Of a stretch of 64,000 nucleotides of DNA, positions 1 to 11,468 are shown piece after piece (within the stretch, counting starts at the first letter, position 1; every line of letters starts with the position of its first letter). The notes beneath the pieces are model-generated. The model ran no database searches and was not told the DNA's origin. It saw only the letters and a list, made by a program, of their open reading frames with translations. The position numbers and the translations under genes are program-made. Origin of the DNA: Apostichopus japonicus (Eukaryota > Echinodermata > Holothuroidea > Aspidochirotida > Stichopodidae); assembly GCF_037975245.1 (NCBI RefSeq), contig NC_092564.1:858601-922600 (forward strand), in the 5' to 3' direction.

Positions 1-175
1 AAACTCCATTAAAATTTGTATCACTTCTTTGTCGATACTATCACAGTTATCACAGTTTTAGGGATATTTTGACATATGCGATGCAAGGTTCCATAGTAGC
101 CGATATTGAGCTACATACAATGCAGTTAAAGTGTACAGGGCTAGTAGCATGGAATATCATTTCAATAGCTAGTAC

Positions 176-628
176 CTGCTAGTAGTTTAGTTGTCTGCAG
201 TGGCATTAACCACCCGGGTGGTTGTGTGAGGGTTTGTAAGATTATATCATCGAAACATATATAAATCTGCAAGTCTGGCCTCACAGTAGGAAAATGTTAA
301 AACCATGGAAGGAGTGTCATGTGACATGCTAGTAGTTAAGTTGTCTGCAGTGGCATTAACCACCCGGGTGGTTGTGTGAGGGTTTGTAAGATTATATCAT
401 CGAAACATATATAAATCTGCAAGTCTCGCCTCACAGTAGGAAAATGTTAAAACCATGGAAGGAGTGTCATGTGACATGCTAGTAGTTAAGTTGTCTGCAG
501 TGGCATTAACCACATGGGTGGCTGTGTGAGGGTTTGCAAGTTTATATCATCGAAACATATAAATCTGCAAGTTTAACCTCAGAGTAGGAAAATGTACCAA
601 CCATGGATGAAGGGTCATGTGACATGCT
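176..628. repeat. 150-bp tandem repeat, three copies
   Basis: TTGTCTGCAGTGGCATTAAC recurs at 191, 341 and 491, giving a 150-bp period. Copies 1 and 2 are almost identical; copy 3 is more diverged, with CACATGGGTGG in place of CACCCGGGTGG. Each copy carries the near-palindrome CCACCCGGGTGG. Confidence 0.93.
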
Positions 629-1024
629 CTCCAGCGCTACTAAGATATTATTTAATCAGGTTGAGGTAGTAAGAGTTGTGTAGAGAACAGAATGCTAATA
701 TAACAGGCATTTACAATAAATTTGAGATTTGCTTAGGCTTTGATGATACTAATATTGAGATTTACTTTCTCTGAGTCAGTGATGGCAAGATCAGCATGGA
801 CACCACCTTCTATTGGTAACTCTAAGATTGTCTTATAGATTGCATGTTTGTCAAACTATCATGTTGCGTTTGTTATGTGCATATTCAAAACTGCTACTCC
901 TGTTGTTAAACTGTATGTTGAGTGCCAAGATGTAACTTCATACTGCCCAAATCCTTTACGTTAATTTATATATTTTTTTTATAGACATTCAGATTCAAGG
1001 AGCGCAGAAACCATCCTATGGTAT

Positions 1025-1362
1025 ATTTGTATTTGAGTATTTGACTATATGACTTATATGAGTATTTGACTATATGAGTATTAGACTATATGAGTATGAC
1101 TATATGAGTATGAGTATGACTATATGAGTATGACTATATGAGTATGAGTATTTGACTATATGACTTATATGAGTATTTGACTATATGAGTATGACTATAT
1201 GAGTATGAGTATGACTATATGAGTATGAGTATGACTATATGAGTATGAGTATTTGACTATATGACTTATATGAGTATTTGACTTATATGAGTATTTGACT
1301 ATATGAGTATGACTATATGAGTATGAGTATGACTATATGAGTATGAGTATTTGACTATATGA
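1025..1362. repeat. TATGAGTATGAC-type short tandem array beside a splice donor
   Basis: Mixed units of ATGAGT, ATTTGACT and ATGACT build a ~330-bp array. It ends a few bases from the donor of the exon at 1368-1441. The exon contains a short inverted match to it. Confidence 0.92.
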
Positions 1363-1367
1363 CTTAC

Positions 1368-1441
1368 CTCAGCTGATCCGGCTGCAAAGTGCCATTGTCT
1401 ATTGTCCAAGGAATGCAGAATAAACTCATACTCATCAGATT
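1368..1441 (-). CDS. AGAP1: AGAP exon: start of the second PH half
   Basis: The acceptor CATGATAG and donor GAG|GTAAGT bound 74 bases, entering in phase 1 and leaving in phase 0. The peptide (E)SDEYEFILHSLDNRQWHFAA ending GSAE matches the family's E-FEFIIVSL-GQ-WHFEA-TYE. The next exon (family ERDAWVQAIESQIL helix) was not found to the left, so it lies beyond position 1. The donor sits 5-10 bases from a simple-sequence array. Confidence 0.94.
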
Positions 1442-1735
1442 CTATCATGGAAAGGAATGAATCAATAAATTATAGAATGAAGAGCATATATGTGTGTTGC
1501 TCAGCTAATTACCATTGAGAGTACAAACTAATTTTTCATGAAATAATAGGGACAACACATCTGAACTAAACTTAAATGCAATATTACTCTTTTCAAAAAC
1601 CAGGAAAAGCCCCAGCTATGTGTCATCCCCACCCCAACCAAAGCCCCAACCCTCCAGCCCACCTTCATGTTTACTTTTATAGTAACAGACTGTCTTAACA
1701 TGACTGGTCAAGCATTGCCTGGCTCATCAACTTAC

Positions 1736-1876
1736 CATCCATGTTCTGGTTGTCTAATTTACTTCCAGCAGAACTTCTCATCCTCCTGTGTTTCTTCTTG
1801 CTCTCTTTTCCACTAACTAAATTGCCCATTTGTGGGAATGAGATAGGTGGTGCTTCGAAGCCTCCATTAGCCACAC
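1736..1876 (-). CDS. AGAP1: AGAP exon: basic linker before the second PH half
   Basis: The acceptor CATTATCAG and donor GATG|GTAAGT bound 141 bases, phase 1 at both ends. It encodes (G)VANGGFEAPPISFPQMGNLV followed by a basic cluster SGKESKKKHRRMRSSAGSK. The cluster corresponds to the RKKHRRKKS motif of AGAP1 just ahead of the second PH half. It is a plausible membrane- or nucleus-directing basic patch, though this is inference. Confidence 0.92.
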
Positions 1877-2592
1877 CTGATAATGAAACATCAATTAGGA
1901 TTATTTATCATGATGGTCAATAATGCTTCAATCCTCATAGCAATGTTTAGACTATAAGAGCCATGTCTATACACACCGGTGAAGTTCACACATTCAAGGC
2001 CAAAGCCCTTCCTTTGAGTTTGATTGTATTTCCACACAATGTAAATGATACAATTCTATACATTACACTTCCTACAATAAACTGGTTATGCAATCAACCA
2101 AAATCTCTGTCATAACTCACAATACCAAAGATCCCATCATAGAGATGAGATTTGTAACAAAGATGAATTTTCATATAAAAAAGGTAGAGATTACAAGTAT
2201 TATGACACAAAGCCACACATTAACATCTTACTTGCTTCAACTAGCCCATAGACTGTTATAGATCAATGATTTGACTATCTTGACAATCATGGAGACATTA
2301 TTAAACTATACTTTATTAGATTCAACAATTTTTTTGAAAGAGCAAACAATTTTTATTTGCTAGAACAAGTTTTGAATGAGAGACCATTAGAGGAAGCTGA
2401 GTTTCCATACATGTTAATCTGATGTTAGGCTCTTTAGTTCATGTTTGATGTTAGGCTCTTTAGCCCATGTTTGATATTAGGCTCTTTAGCTCATATTTCC
2501 ATAAATATTAACTACCAAACATGACATAAATGATTCATTTAACTATTTAACAACAGATATCATCATTTATAAGAATCATTTCTAACACTCAC
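1877..2592. other. Intron with a small 28-bp triplication
   Basis: TGATGTTAGGCTCTTTAG-type units of 28 bp occur three times at about 2418-2500. Nothing else recognisable. Confidence 0.7.
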
Positions 2593-2727
2593 CTGAGTTT
2601 GATATGACAAGAGCATCAAAATTTGAGTCTCTCGGAAGGGATGTAGATTTGGCAACAGCTTCCTGTCTCTCTCTGGGAGTTAGTAGACCGCCCTCTCTCG
2701 GCATACCAGGAGTGGAATGCACAGAAC
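2593..2727 (-). CDS. AGAP1: AGAP exon: Ser/Thr-rich linker inside the split PH domain
   Basis: The acceptor GATCAG and donor TCAG|GTGAGT bound 135 bases, phase 1 at both ends. The peptide starts SSVHSTPGMPREGGLLTPRE, continues RQEAVAKSTSLPRDSNFDAL and ends VISNSG. The end resembles the AGAP1 alternative linker segment SYSVSSADQWSEA-VIANS. In vertebrates this segment is an alternatively spliced insert, and symmetric phase would allow skipping here too. Confidence 0.85.
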
Positions 2728-3396
2728 CTGATCATCATTTGTGGGGAAACATACGGAAGTGTTAGAGCATCATTTAATATCATCAATGTATATCATTAGT
2801 TGGGATACAATGACCACATTGACAGTCTCTGTGATGGAGAAGGGTATTGCTATTAAACATGCAAGCATTGTTTTGTCTATATCTAACATTTAAAGCCATA
2901 TAGTTTCAAAAGTTTAACAAAATGAGAGAGGCATATGTAATAAAGATACCTAAAACAACATTTTTAATATATTCTAACTTCAGACAATAAAACAAAAATA
3001 TATTAACAGAATGATTTCGTATTCTATAAATTCAAATATCATGAGCTAGTGAATCAACCAAGATCATGGTTTCTTTTAGCACTACCTGACTTGGATATGT
3101 TATCTGGGTAGAGTCAAGATCACAGTCATTATGCTAACATACTAAGTGAACGAAACAACTAGTGGTTGGTTATTTAGTGCAAATTTGTTACAAAACTGAG
3201 AGGTCAACATGTGTCACTAAGACTAAGAATGTTACGTGAGATCTAAATATGTATTCTACACACACTTCTATTAGGTCTTGAAGGTACACAGTGTAAACAA
3301 ACAGCAGTTCATATAGACAGTGGTGATTTGAAAGAAAGAGGCCTACACTATAGTTAATATCTTTACATGTCATTGAAGAGATCCACCTACTTGGGA

Positions 3397-4393
3397 TATG
3401 TCACATTCAGTAATAGTTTCATTAACATTCTAAGGCACATTCAGCTATGTCAAATTCTATGTCACATTCAGCTATGTCACATTCAGCTATGTCACATTCA
3501 GTAATAGTTTCATTAACATTCTAAGGCACATTCAGCTATGTCACATTCAGTAATAGTTTCATTAACATTCTATATCACATTCAGCTATGTCACATTCAGC
3601 TATGTCACATTCAGCTATGTCACATTCAGCTATGTCACATTCAGTAATAGTTTCATTAACATTCTATGGCACATTCAGCTATGTCACATTCAGCTATGTC
3701 ACATTCAGCTTTGTCACTTTCAGCTATGTCACATTCAGTAATAGTTTCATTAACATTCTATGTCACATTCAGCTATGTCACATTCAGCTATGTCATATTC
3801 AGCTATGTCACATTCAGCTATGTCACATTCAGTAATAGTTTCATTAACATTCTATGGCACATTCAGCTATGTCACATTATATGTCATATTCAGCTATGTC
3901 ACATTCAGCTATGTCACATTCTATGGCACATTCAGCCATGTCACATTCAGTAATAGTTTCATTAACATTCTATGGCACATTCAGCTATGTCACATTCAGC
4001 TATGTCACATTCAGCTATGTCACATTCAGCTATGTCACATTCAGTAATAGTTTCATTAACATTCTATGGCACATTCAGCTATGTCACATTATATGTCATA
4101 TTCAGCTATGTCACATTCAGCTATGTCACATTCTATGGCACATTCAGCCATGTCACATTATGTCACATTCAGCTATGTCACATTCAGTAATAGTTTCATT
4201 AACATTCTATGGCACATTCAGCTATGTCACATTCAGCTATGTCACATTCAGCTATGTCACATTCAGCTATGTCACATTCAGCTATGTCACATTCAGCTAT
4301 GTCACATTCAGCTATGTCACATTCAGCTATGTCACATTCAGCTATGTCACATTCAGCTATGTCACATTCAGCTATGTCACATTCAGTAATCTA
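3397..4393. repeat. 15-bp minisatellite with higher-order structure
   Basis: The basic unit is CACATTCAGCTATGT (15 bp). Blocks of 2 to 11 units are separated by CAGTAATAGTTTCATTAACA, giving a higher-order period near 94 bp through the middle. The final block at about 4213-4385 is a pure run of about 11 units. Because 15 is divisible by three, MSHSAMSHS-type open frames arise; these are artefacts of the repeat. It lies in the AGAP intron 2728-7644. Confidence 0.96.
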
Positions 4394-4399
4394 ACACAG

Positions 4400-5590
4400 T
4401 ACTTTGCACTGCTAGATTAAGTTTCCTTTCTTTTTCCTTTTCTTTGTCATCCCAGACATATCCTTCAGCCATTGTCTGATCCACATAAGAGATGCTAAGT
4501 ACAGAAACCTATCATGACAGTTTCACTGCCACAGACCCCTTCCTTGGCTAAATGGTGCTATGCTTATAGATAGAAATGTAAACTTATCATCAGAATCCAG
4601 CCACTCAGAGTTTCACTTTTCAAGATTTCTAACATGACTTCATGATGACAACATATTCTCACTGTAGCAATGCAGATTGTTCCCCAGAGGGAAATTCTGT
4701 ATAAACAAAGATCTAATGAGTGAACTGAGATTAGTACAATGACATGTAGAGCTACTTACATTATAAAACTATAACAAATCAAACCCAATAAATGAGAAAG
4801 AAAGATTAATAAAATGAGTCCAAACAACAAAACTATGAAAGAAGAACACATAATGTTTGATGGGAAACAAAACCCCAAGCAACATAAATCAAGTGGAAGT
4901 TTTGTTAGCAGTTTACTTTGCAATGGAGGCTTGCTTTGAAAATAATGTGACCAAAGCACTGGTGATGGCATAGGAGTTCTCTATAACTAACTCACTGCAG
5001 ACTTCCCTATTCTACCTTAACAAATTAACTTCCGGCAAAATAAAGCATTGTAAATTGTTTGAGCAACTTTCTTTCATGCAAAGTTGAATCTTATCATATT
5101 TCTTCAAACCAGAGACTTATTTTGCTTTTTGTATATGAGTTGCTATTAAGTCTCATAATGTGGTTAAAGTGAATATAAGATTAATGAATTTTAAACCAAT
5201 GTGGTGGCTACATATTGTCTAAATAAATAGGTTGGATATGGCACATACGTAACACAGCAGACTACGTAGATGCAAATAAGCATTAAATGGGTAAAAAAGA
5301 AAGCTATTAACACCAACAAAAATGTTTGAATAAGAATGGTTTGTAGGCTGCATTTTCTTTTGCTTTAAATCATAAGTAACATTACATTGATAAAGCATTA
5401 AAGGTGCACAAATGTGTTATCCCTCCTATGAAAAGCTACATGTCAAGAAAACTAACATTCCAATTGACGTCCATTCCTTTCAAGACAAATGTCTCAATGT
5501 TTAGCTTTGTAACTAATGGTTACGTTTTTATATTTTTGTCAGTTTCAATCCTACAGGAAAGCAAGACTGTCTCTCTCTCTTGCTTTCACT
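4400..5590. other. Intron sequence without recognised features
   Basis: AT-rich intronic DNA between two minisatellites. No exon, RNA gene or mobile element recognised. Confidence 0.6.
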
Positions 5591-5592
5591 TT

Positions 5593-7385
5593 CTCACTAA
5601 CCTAACACTACCTATTCTAATCAATCCAAAATACAAACTACTACACATCTCACTAACCCTAACCCTACCTATTCTACTCAATCCAAAATACAAACTACTA
5701 CACATCTCACTAACCCTAACACTACCTTCTCTAATCAGTCCAAAATACAAACTACTACACATCTCACTAACCCTAACACTACCTTTTCTAATCAATCCAA
5801 AATACAAACTACTACACATCTCACTAACCCGAACACTACCTTCTCTAATCAATCCAAAATACAAACTACTACACAAACTACTACTACTACTACAAAATAC
5901 GACACATCTCACTAACCCTAACCCTACCTATTCTAATCAATCCAAACTACAAACTACTGCACATCTCACTAACCCTAACACTACCTTCTCTAATCAATCC
6001 AAAATACAAACTACGACACATCTCACTAAGCCTAACCCTACCTTCTCTAATCAATCCAAAATACTAACTACTACACATCTCACTAACCCTAACCCTACAT
6101 TCTCTAATCAATCCAAAATACAAACTACTACACATCTCACTAACCCTAACCCTACCTATTCTACTCAATCCAAAATACAAACTACTACACATCTCACTAA
6201 CCCTAACACTACCTTCTCTAATCAGTCCAAAATACAAACTACTACACATCTCACTAACCCTAACACTACCTTTTCTAATCAATCCAAAATACAAACTATT
6301 ACACATCTCACTAACCCGAACACTACCTTCTCTAATCAATCCAAAATACAAACTACTACACATCTCACTAACCCGAACACTAACTTCTCTAATCAATCCA
6401 AAATACAAACTACTACACATCTCACTAACCCTAACACTACCTATTCTAATCAATCCAAAATACAAACTACTACACATCTCACTAACCCTAACCCTACCTA
6501 TTCTAATCAATCCAAAATACAAACTACTACACATCTCACTAACCCTAACCCTACCTTCTCTAATCAATCCAAAATACAAACTACTACACATCTCACTAAC
6601 CCGAACACTACCTTCTCTAATCAATCCAAAATACAAACTACTACACACCTCACTAACCCTAACACTACCTTTTCTAATCAATCCAAAATACAAACTACTA
6701 CACATCTCACTAACCCGAACACTACCTTCTCTAATCAATCCAAAATACAAACTACTACACATCTCACTAACCCTAACCCTACCTATTCTAATCAATCCAA
6801 AATACAAACTACTACACATCTCACTAACCCTAACCCTACCTTCTCTAATCAATCCAAAATACAAACTACTACACATCTCACTAACCCTAACCCTACCTAT
6901 TCTACTCAATCCAAAATACAAACTACTACACATCTCACTAACCCGAACACTACCTTCTCTAATCAATCCAAAATACAAACTACTAAACATCTCACTGACC
7001 CTAACACTACCTTCTCTAATCAGTCCAAAATACAAACTACTACACATCTCACTGACCCTAACACTACCTTTTCTAATCAATCCAAAATACAAACTACTAC
7101 ACATCTCACTAACCCTAACACTACCTTCTCTAATCAGTCCAAAATACAAACTACTAAACATCTCACTAACCCTAACACTACCTTCTCTAATCAATCCAAA
7201 ATACAAACTACTACACATCTCACTAACCCTAACACTACCTTCTCTAATCAGTCCAAAATACAAACTACTAAACATCTCACTAACCCTAACACTACCTTCT
7301 CTAATCAATCCAAAATACAAACTACTACACATCTCACTAACCCTAACACTACCTTCTCTAGTCAATCCAAAATACAAACTAAAAC
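5593..7385. repeat. 57-bp x ~31 tandem array with telomere-like core
   Basis: CTCACTAACCCTAACACTAC recurs every 57 bp from 5593 to 7333, with one extra 30-bp insertion (CTACTACTACTACT) near 5875-5900. Many units read CACTAACCCTAACCCTAC, two telomere-like CCCTAA steps. The period of 19 codons keeps frames open for 600 codons on plus and more than 400 on minus, but the predicted peptides are pure repeat products. It lies in the AGAP intron 2728-7644. Confidence 0.97.
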
Positions 7386-7644
7386 ACACTGGCTGTAACT
7401 GCAAGATATTTCATATGTGCACCTCACTCTAGCGACAATGAATGGGTAAATTTACAAGTGAGAAGCATTTAGCCGATCCTTGACCATCACCAGCACTTGA
7501 AACAATAATATGTTTATTTTTGGATGACGGTGACTGTTAGTGCCTCTGAAGCAGCAGCAGCAGTAGGAGCAACATCACTGCTAAGTGCATCAGCATCTTC
7601 ATCATCAGGTGAAGTTTGCTACAAAATATCAAAGAGTTCCTTAC

Positions 7645-7807
7645 TTGATCTGGCAGCAGGGTTCATAGTTTTGTTGCTGATATCATTTGCCACTTTGATG
7701 TTACCTGACTGAGGTGATGACTTGGCCAATTGAGGCCTTCTTCCAGGTACCTTGACGGTGGTATTCTGTACCTTGATCTCCTTACCATGAACATCACTCA
7801 TGTAATC
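7645..7807 (-). CDS. AGAP1: AGAP exon: PH domain strands and start of the inter-PH linker
   Basis: The acceptor TCTTTGCAG is followed in phase 0 by [20 protein letters not shown] and PGRRPQ, matching [19 protein letters not shown] of AGAP1. A polar linker follows ([20 protein letters not shown]…). I place the donor at TCAA|GTAAGG, phase 1. An alternative donor TCAG|GTAACA, also phase 1, lies at about 7693 and would shorten the linker. Past the donor the frame runs into TAG at about 7627. Confidence 0.93.
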
Positions 7808-8468
7808 CTGCAAAGATCCAAATAATCATGACAGTTATCCAAAAAATGTAATCAAGCAATTAAATGGACAGATTGATTAATAATACCCTTCATGGAAACA
7901 ATGCATTGTACACATGCATCTGTTGTTACCTTCCAACAGGTTTCAAGATTTCATTTGAACAAGAAAGGGTAAAAATTTATCAAGGCTTGTCATCACCACG
8001 AAGAGAAGCTACCACTGCTTAATTTTAAAGACAAGAGGAAGCATTAGTACTAGATTGTACTACATTTAATATGCATTGATACAGAATCTAATGGAACAAT
8101 ATTAGTCTTTGACCATTGCCAATGATCACACAATAACAATTGGAACTGATACCAATAAATTCAGTTTCAGAGTAGAACACACAGTCATCTGTGAATTGAA
8201 TCCTATTTAATCACCTCTATTTTCAATCTGAAATACCCAGGTATCTTCACTACCTTACATCCAGGTAATCCAGGGACCATAATCAACCAGGAAATACACT
8301 AGACAACATTTTGTTTAAAATGAAAAAAAAATGAAGGTTGTCTATGAATTTTTTTCATCATACTTTTCACCTTCCTTTCTTACTTTCTTTTCTTCTTGAT
8401 ATATTCAGCTTCTACAACAACATTGAATACAAACAGGTTATAGCTTTGTTGAAATATACAGTTTACTA

Positions 8469-8600
8469 GATGCTGAGGGGGTAGGGCTCAAATGGTTAAA
8501 GTAATTTGACCTTAAATAAACATGTTCATCTAGGCTACCTGGTTGAAACTATCTGGGGCAATAGCAATTCACACTCCTTGTTCACTTATGAGTTGAGGAA
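8469..8600 (+). mobile_element. Possible tRNA-derived SINE head
   Basis: GGGGGTAGGGCTCAAATGG resembles a pol III A box region, and GGTTGAAACTATC about 50 bases later resembles a B box. A tRNA-like fold was not tested. The body and tail boundaries are unclear. Confidence 0.35.
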
Positions 8601-8921
8601 TTATGTGTGGCATAACTCCCGGAAAGACTTCATGTAAGCCACGTGCACCACATAAGGAATAGGGCTCTAATAGATATAACATTGACCTTCCTTGCAGGAG
8701 AATGGTTTGTTCATAAAAAAGAAACAGTAGCTTGCCTGAATACTTAACCATTTAATGAGTAACTCAAATGATAAAATTTTTATAGCTTCAACTTGGATCC
8801 TTGATTTGTTTTGGCAACCTTTTGAAAATCTCCAACAACACAATTTTGAAAGTGAAAGTAAAATAACAGTGAAACACTGAGTTAATCAGATAACTCATGA
8901 CCAGGTCAATCCAAACAAGAA

Positions 8922-9165
8922 CTGTATATATATATACACCATGATAGTATGTCAAAGATAACCACAACACATTGGGCCTATACAAGCCTATACCAAATGA
9001 TCTTACTCCAACAAAAACAGTACTACAGAATAATAGGTGACTAGTCATAGTATTGTGACCAAGCGTCTAAGGTCTGTATAACTGTATATACACCATGATA
9101 GTATGTCAAAGATAACCACAACACATTGGGCCTATACAGGCCTATACCAAATGATCTTACTCCAA
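8922..9165. repeat. Local duplication of ~85 bp
   Basis: CACCATGATAGTATGTCAAA through CTTACTCCAA occurs at about 8937-9011 and again at about 9091-9165, nearly identical, separated by ~80 bp. Confidence 0.93.
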
Positions 9166-9451
9166 GTCTAGGATATATGATTCATTTAGTCAGAGCAACA
9201 GCACTGCATTCTGTATTAGAATCCTGTGGCGTGGGTAGTTGGTATGAGTGGGTGGTTGGTAGGGGAGGGTACTGTAGAGGTCAGAAGGATTCTTTCCTTT
9301 AAAATGTCATGGTTTGTCAACTTGGCAGGTTGAAAAGCCCATTATATTAAGTCCTGTGTAAGTAAAGAACACAATTCATAACACTTCCAAATTCAGTGAA
9401 CACAGTGTTTAATAGGAGTGCAAAAATGGTGATTAGACAGGTAAGCAGATG

Positions 9452-11468
9452 CATAATCAGGCTACTGTTATACTCACATGTAAGCTAGGATGATACCTCA
9501 AGGTTCCATCATCACATAATCAGGCTACTGTTATACTCACATGTAAGCTAGGATGATACCTCAAGGTTCCATCATCACATAATCAGGCTACTGTTATACT
9601 CACATGTAAGCTAGGATGATACCTCAAGGTTCCATCATCACATAATCAGGCTACTGTTATACTCACATGTAAGCTAGGATGATACCTCAAGGTTCCATCA
9701 TCACATAATCAGGCTACTGTTATACTCACATGTAAGCTAGGATGATACCTCAAGGTTCCATCATCACATAATCAGGCTACTGTTATACTCACATGTAAGC
9801 TAGGATGATACCTCAAGGTTCCATCATCACATAATCAGGCTACTGTTATACTCACATGTAAGCTAGGATGATACCTCAAGGTTCCATCATCACATAATCA
9901 GGCTACTGTTATACTCACATGTAAGCTAGGATGATACCTCAAGGTTCCATCATCACATAATCAGGCTACTGTTATACTCACATGTAAGCTAGGATGATAC
10001 CTCAAGGTTCCATCATCACATAATCAGGCTACTGTTATACTCACATGTAAGCTAGGATGATACCTCAAGGTTCCATCATCACATAATCAGGCTACTGTTA
10101 TACTCACATGTAAGCTAGGATGATACCTCAAGGTTCCATCATCACATAATCAGGCTACTGTTATACTCACATGTAAGCTAGGATGATACCTCAAGGTTCC
10201 ATCATCACATAATCAGGCTACTGTTATACTCACATGTAAGCTAGGATGATACCTCAAGGTTCCATCATCACATAATCAGGCTACTGTTATACTCACATGT
10301 AAGCTAGGATGATACCTCAAGGTTCCATCATCACATAATCAGGCTACTGTTATACTCACATGTAAGCTAGGATGATACCTCAAGGTTCCATCATCACATA
10401 ATAAGGCTACTGTTATACTCACATGTAAGCTAGGATGATACCTCAAGGTTCCATCGTCACATAATAAGGCTACTGTTATACTCACATGTAAGCTAGGATG
10501 ATACCTCAAGGTTCCATCGTCACATAATAAGGCTACTGTTATACTCACATGTAAGCTAGGATGATACCTCAAGGTTCCATCGTCACATAATAAGGCTACT
10601 GTTATACTCACATGTAAGCTAGGATGATACCTCAAAGTTCCATCGTCACATAATAAGGCTACTGTTATACTCACATGTAAGCTAGGATGATACCTCAAGG
10701 TTCCATCGTCACATAATAAGGCTACTGTTATACTCACATGTAAGCTAGGATGATACCTCAAGGTTCCATCGTCACATAATAAGGCTACTGTTATACTCAC
10801 ATGTAAGCTAGGATGATACCTCAAGGTTCCATCGTCACATAATAAGGCTACTGTTATACTCACATGTAAGCTAGGATGATACCTCAAGGTTCCATCGTCA
10901 CATAATCAGGCTACTGTTATACTCACATGTAAGCTAGGATGATACCTCAAGGTTCCATCGTCACATAATCAGGCTACTGTTATACTCACATGTAAGCTAG
11001 GATGATACCTCAAGGTTCCATCGTCACATAATCAGGCTACTGTTATACTCACATGTAAGCTAGGATGATACCTCAAGGTTCCATCGTCACATAATCAGGC
11101 TACTGTTATACTCACATGTAAGCTAGGATGATACCTCAAGGTTCCATCGTCACATAATCAGGCTACTGTTATACTCACATGTAAGCTAGGATGATACCTC
11201 AAGGTTCCATCGTCACATAATAAGGCTACTGTTATACTCACATGTAAGCTAGGATGATACCTCAAGGTTCCATCGTCACATAATAAGGCTACTGTTATAC
11301 TCACATGTAAGCTAGGATGATACCTCAAGGTTCCATCGTCACATAATAAGGCTACTGTTATACTCACATGTAAGCTAGGATGATACCTCAAGGTTCCATC
11401 GTCACATAATAAGGCTACTGTTATACTCACATGTAAGCTAGGATGATACCTCAAGGTTCCATCATCAC
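9452..11468 (-). repeat. 63-bp x 32 tandem array of PH-exon end plus splice donor
   Basis: ATGTAAGCTAGG (plus strand) recurs every 63 bp from 9478 to 11431, 32 times. On the minus strand each unit is 39 bases of AGAP PH exon ([13 protein letters not shown]), a GTGAGT donor and 24 intron bases in all. The unit at 11431 is the real exon end; the other 31 are intronic. Variation is limited to a few sites: GAT/GAC in the second Asp-coding position, one ACC/ACT, and TTA/TGA in the intronic part. Counting from the real exon, the intronic site is TTA in 4 units, TGA in 5, TTA in 8 and TGA in 15. The 15 units furthest from the exon look identical, which implies recent expansion. Confidence 0.98.

Larger units (their letters stand above)
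1..1365. other. Intron DNA 3' of the last visible AGAP exon
   Basis: This holds a 150-bp tandem triplication, a TATGAGTATGAG-type array and otherwise unremarkable AT-rich sequence. I looked for the remaining PH helix exon and the ArfGAP zinc finger here and did not find them. Confidence 0.7.

Noticed and set aside
960-1020. Plus-strand acceptor-like TTTTTTTTATAG followed by a short open stretch
   Set aside because: No homology and wrong strand for the gene; the minus reading does not give the AGAP PH helix.
3538-4420. Several overlapping frames of MSHSAMSHS or TFSYVTFSYV type
   Set aside because: Translation of a 15-bp minisatellite in different frames; no independent evidence of coding.
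5593-7385. Chromosome end or telomere
   Set aside because: CCCTAA steps occur only once or twice per 57-bp unit, and AGAP exons lie on both sides, so this is internal.
5404-7398. A 664-codon plus-strand frame and a 446-codon minus-strand frame over the 57-bp array
   Set aside because: Both are by-products of a repeat period divisible by three; the peptides are pure repeats and both strands cannot sensibly be coding. The region lies within an AGAP intron.
7524-7626. Minus-strand acidic frame TSPDDEDADALSSDVAP as an extra AGAP exon
   Set aside because: It follows an in-frame TAG, and entry from the TTTTGTAG acceptor in phase 1 meets a TGA within a few codons.
9452-11468. CRISPR-like appearance of a regular 63-bp array
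   Set aside because: There are no variable spacers; whole units are identical, the DNA is eukaryotic, and the unit is recognisably an AGAP exon end.
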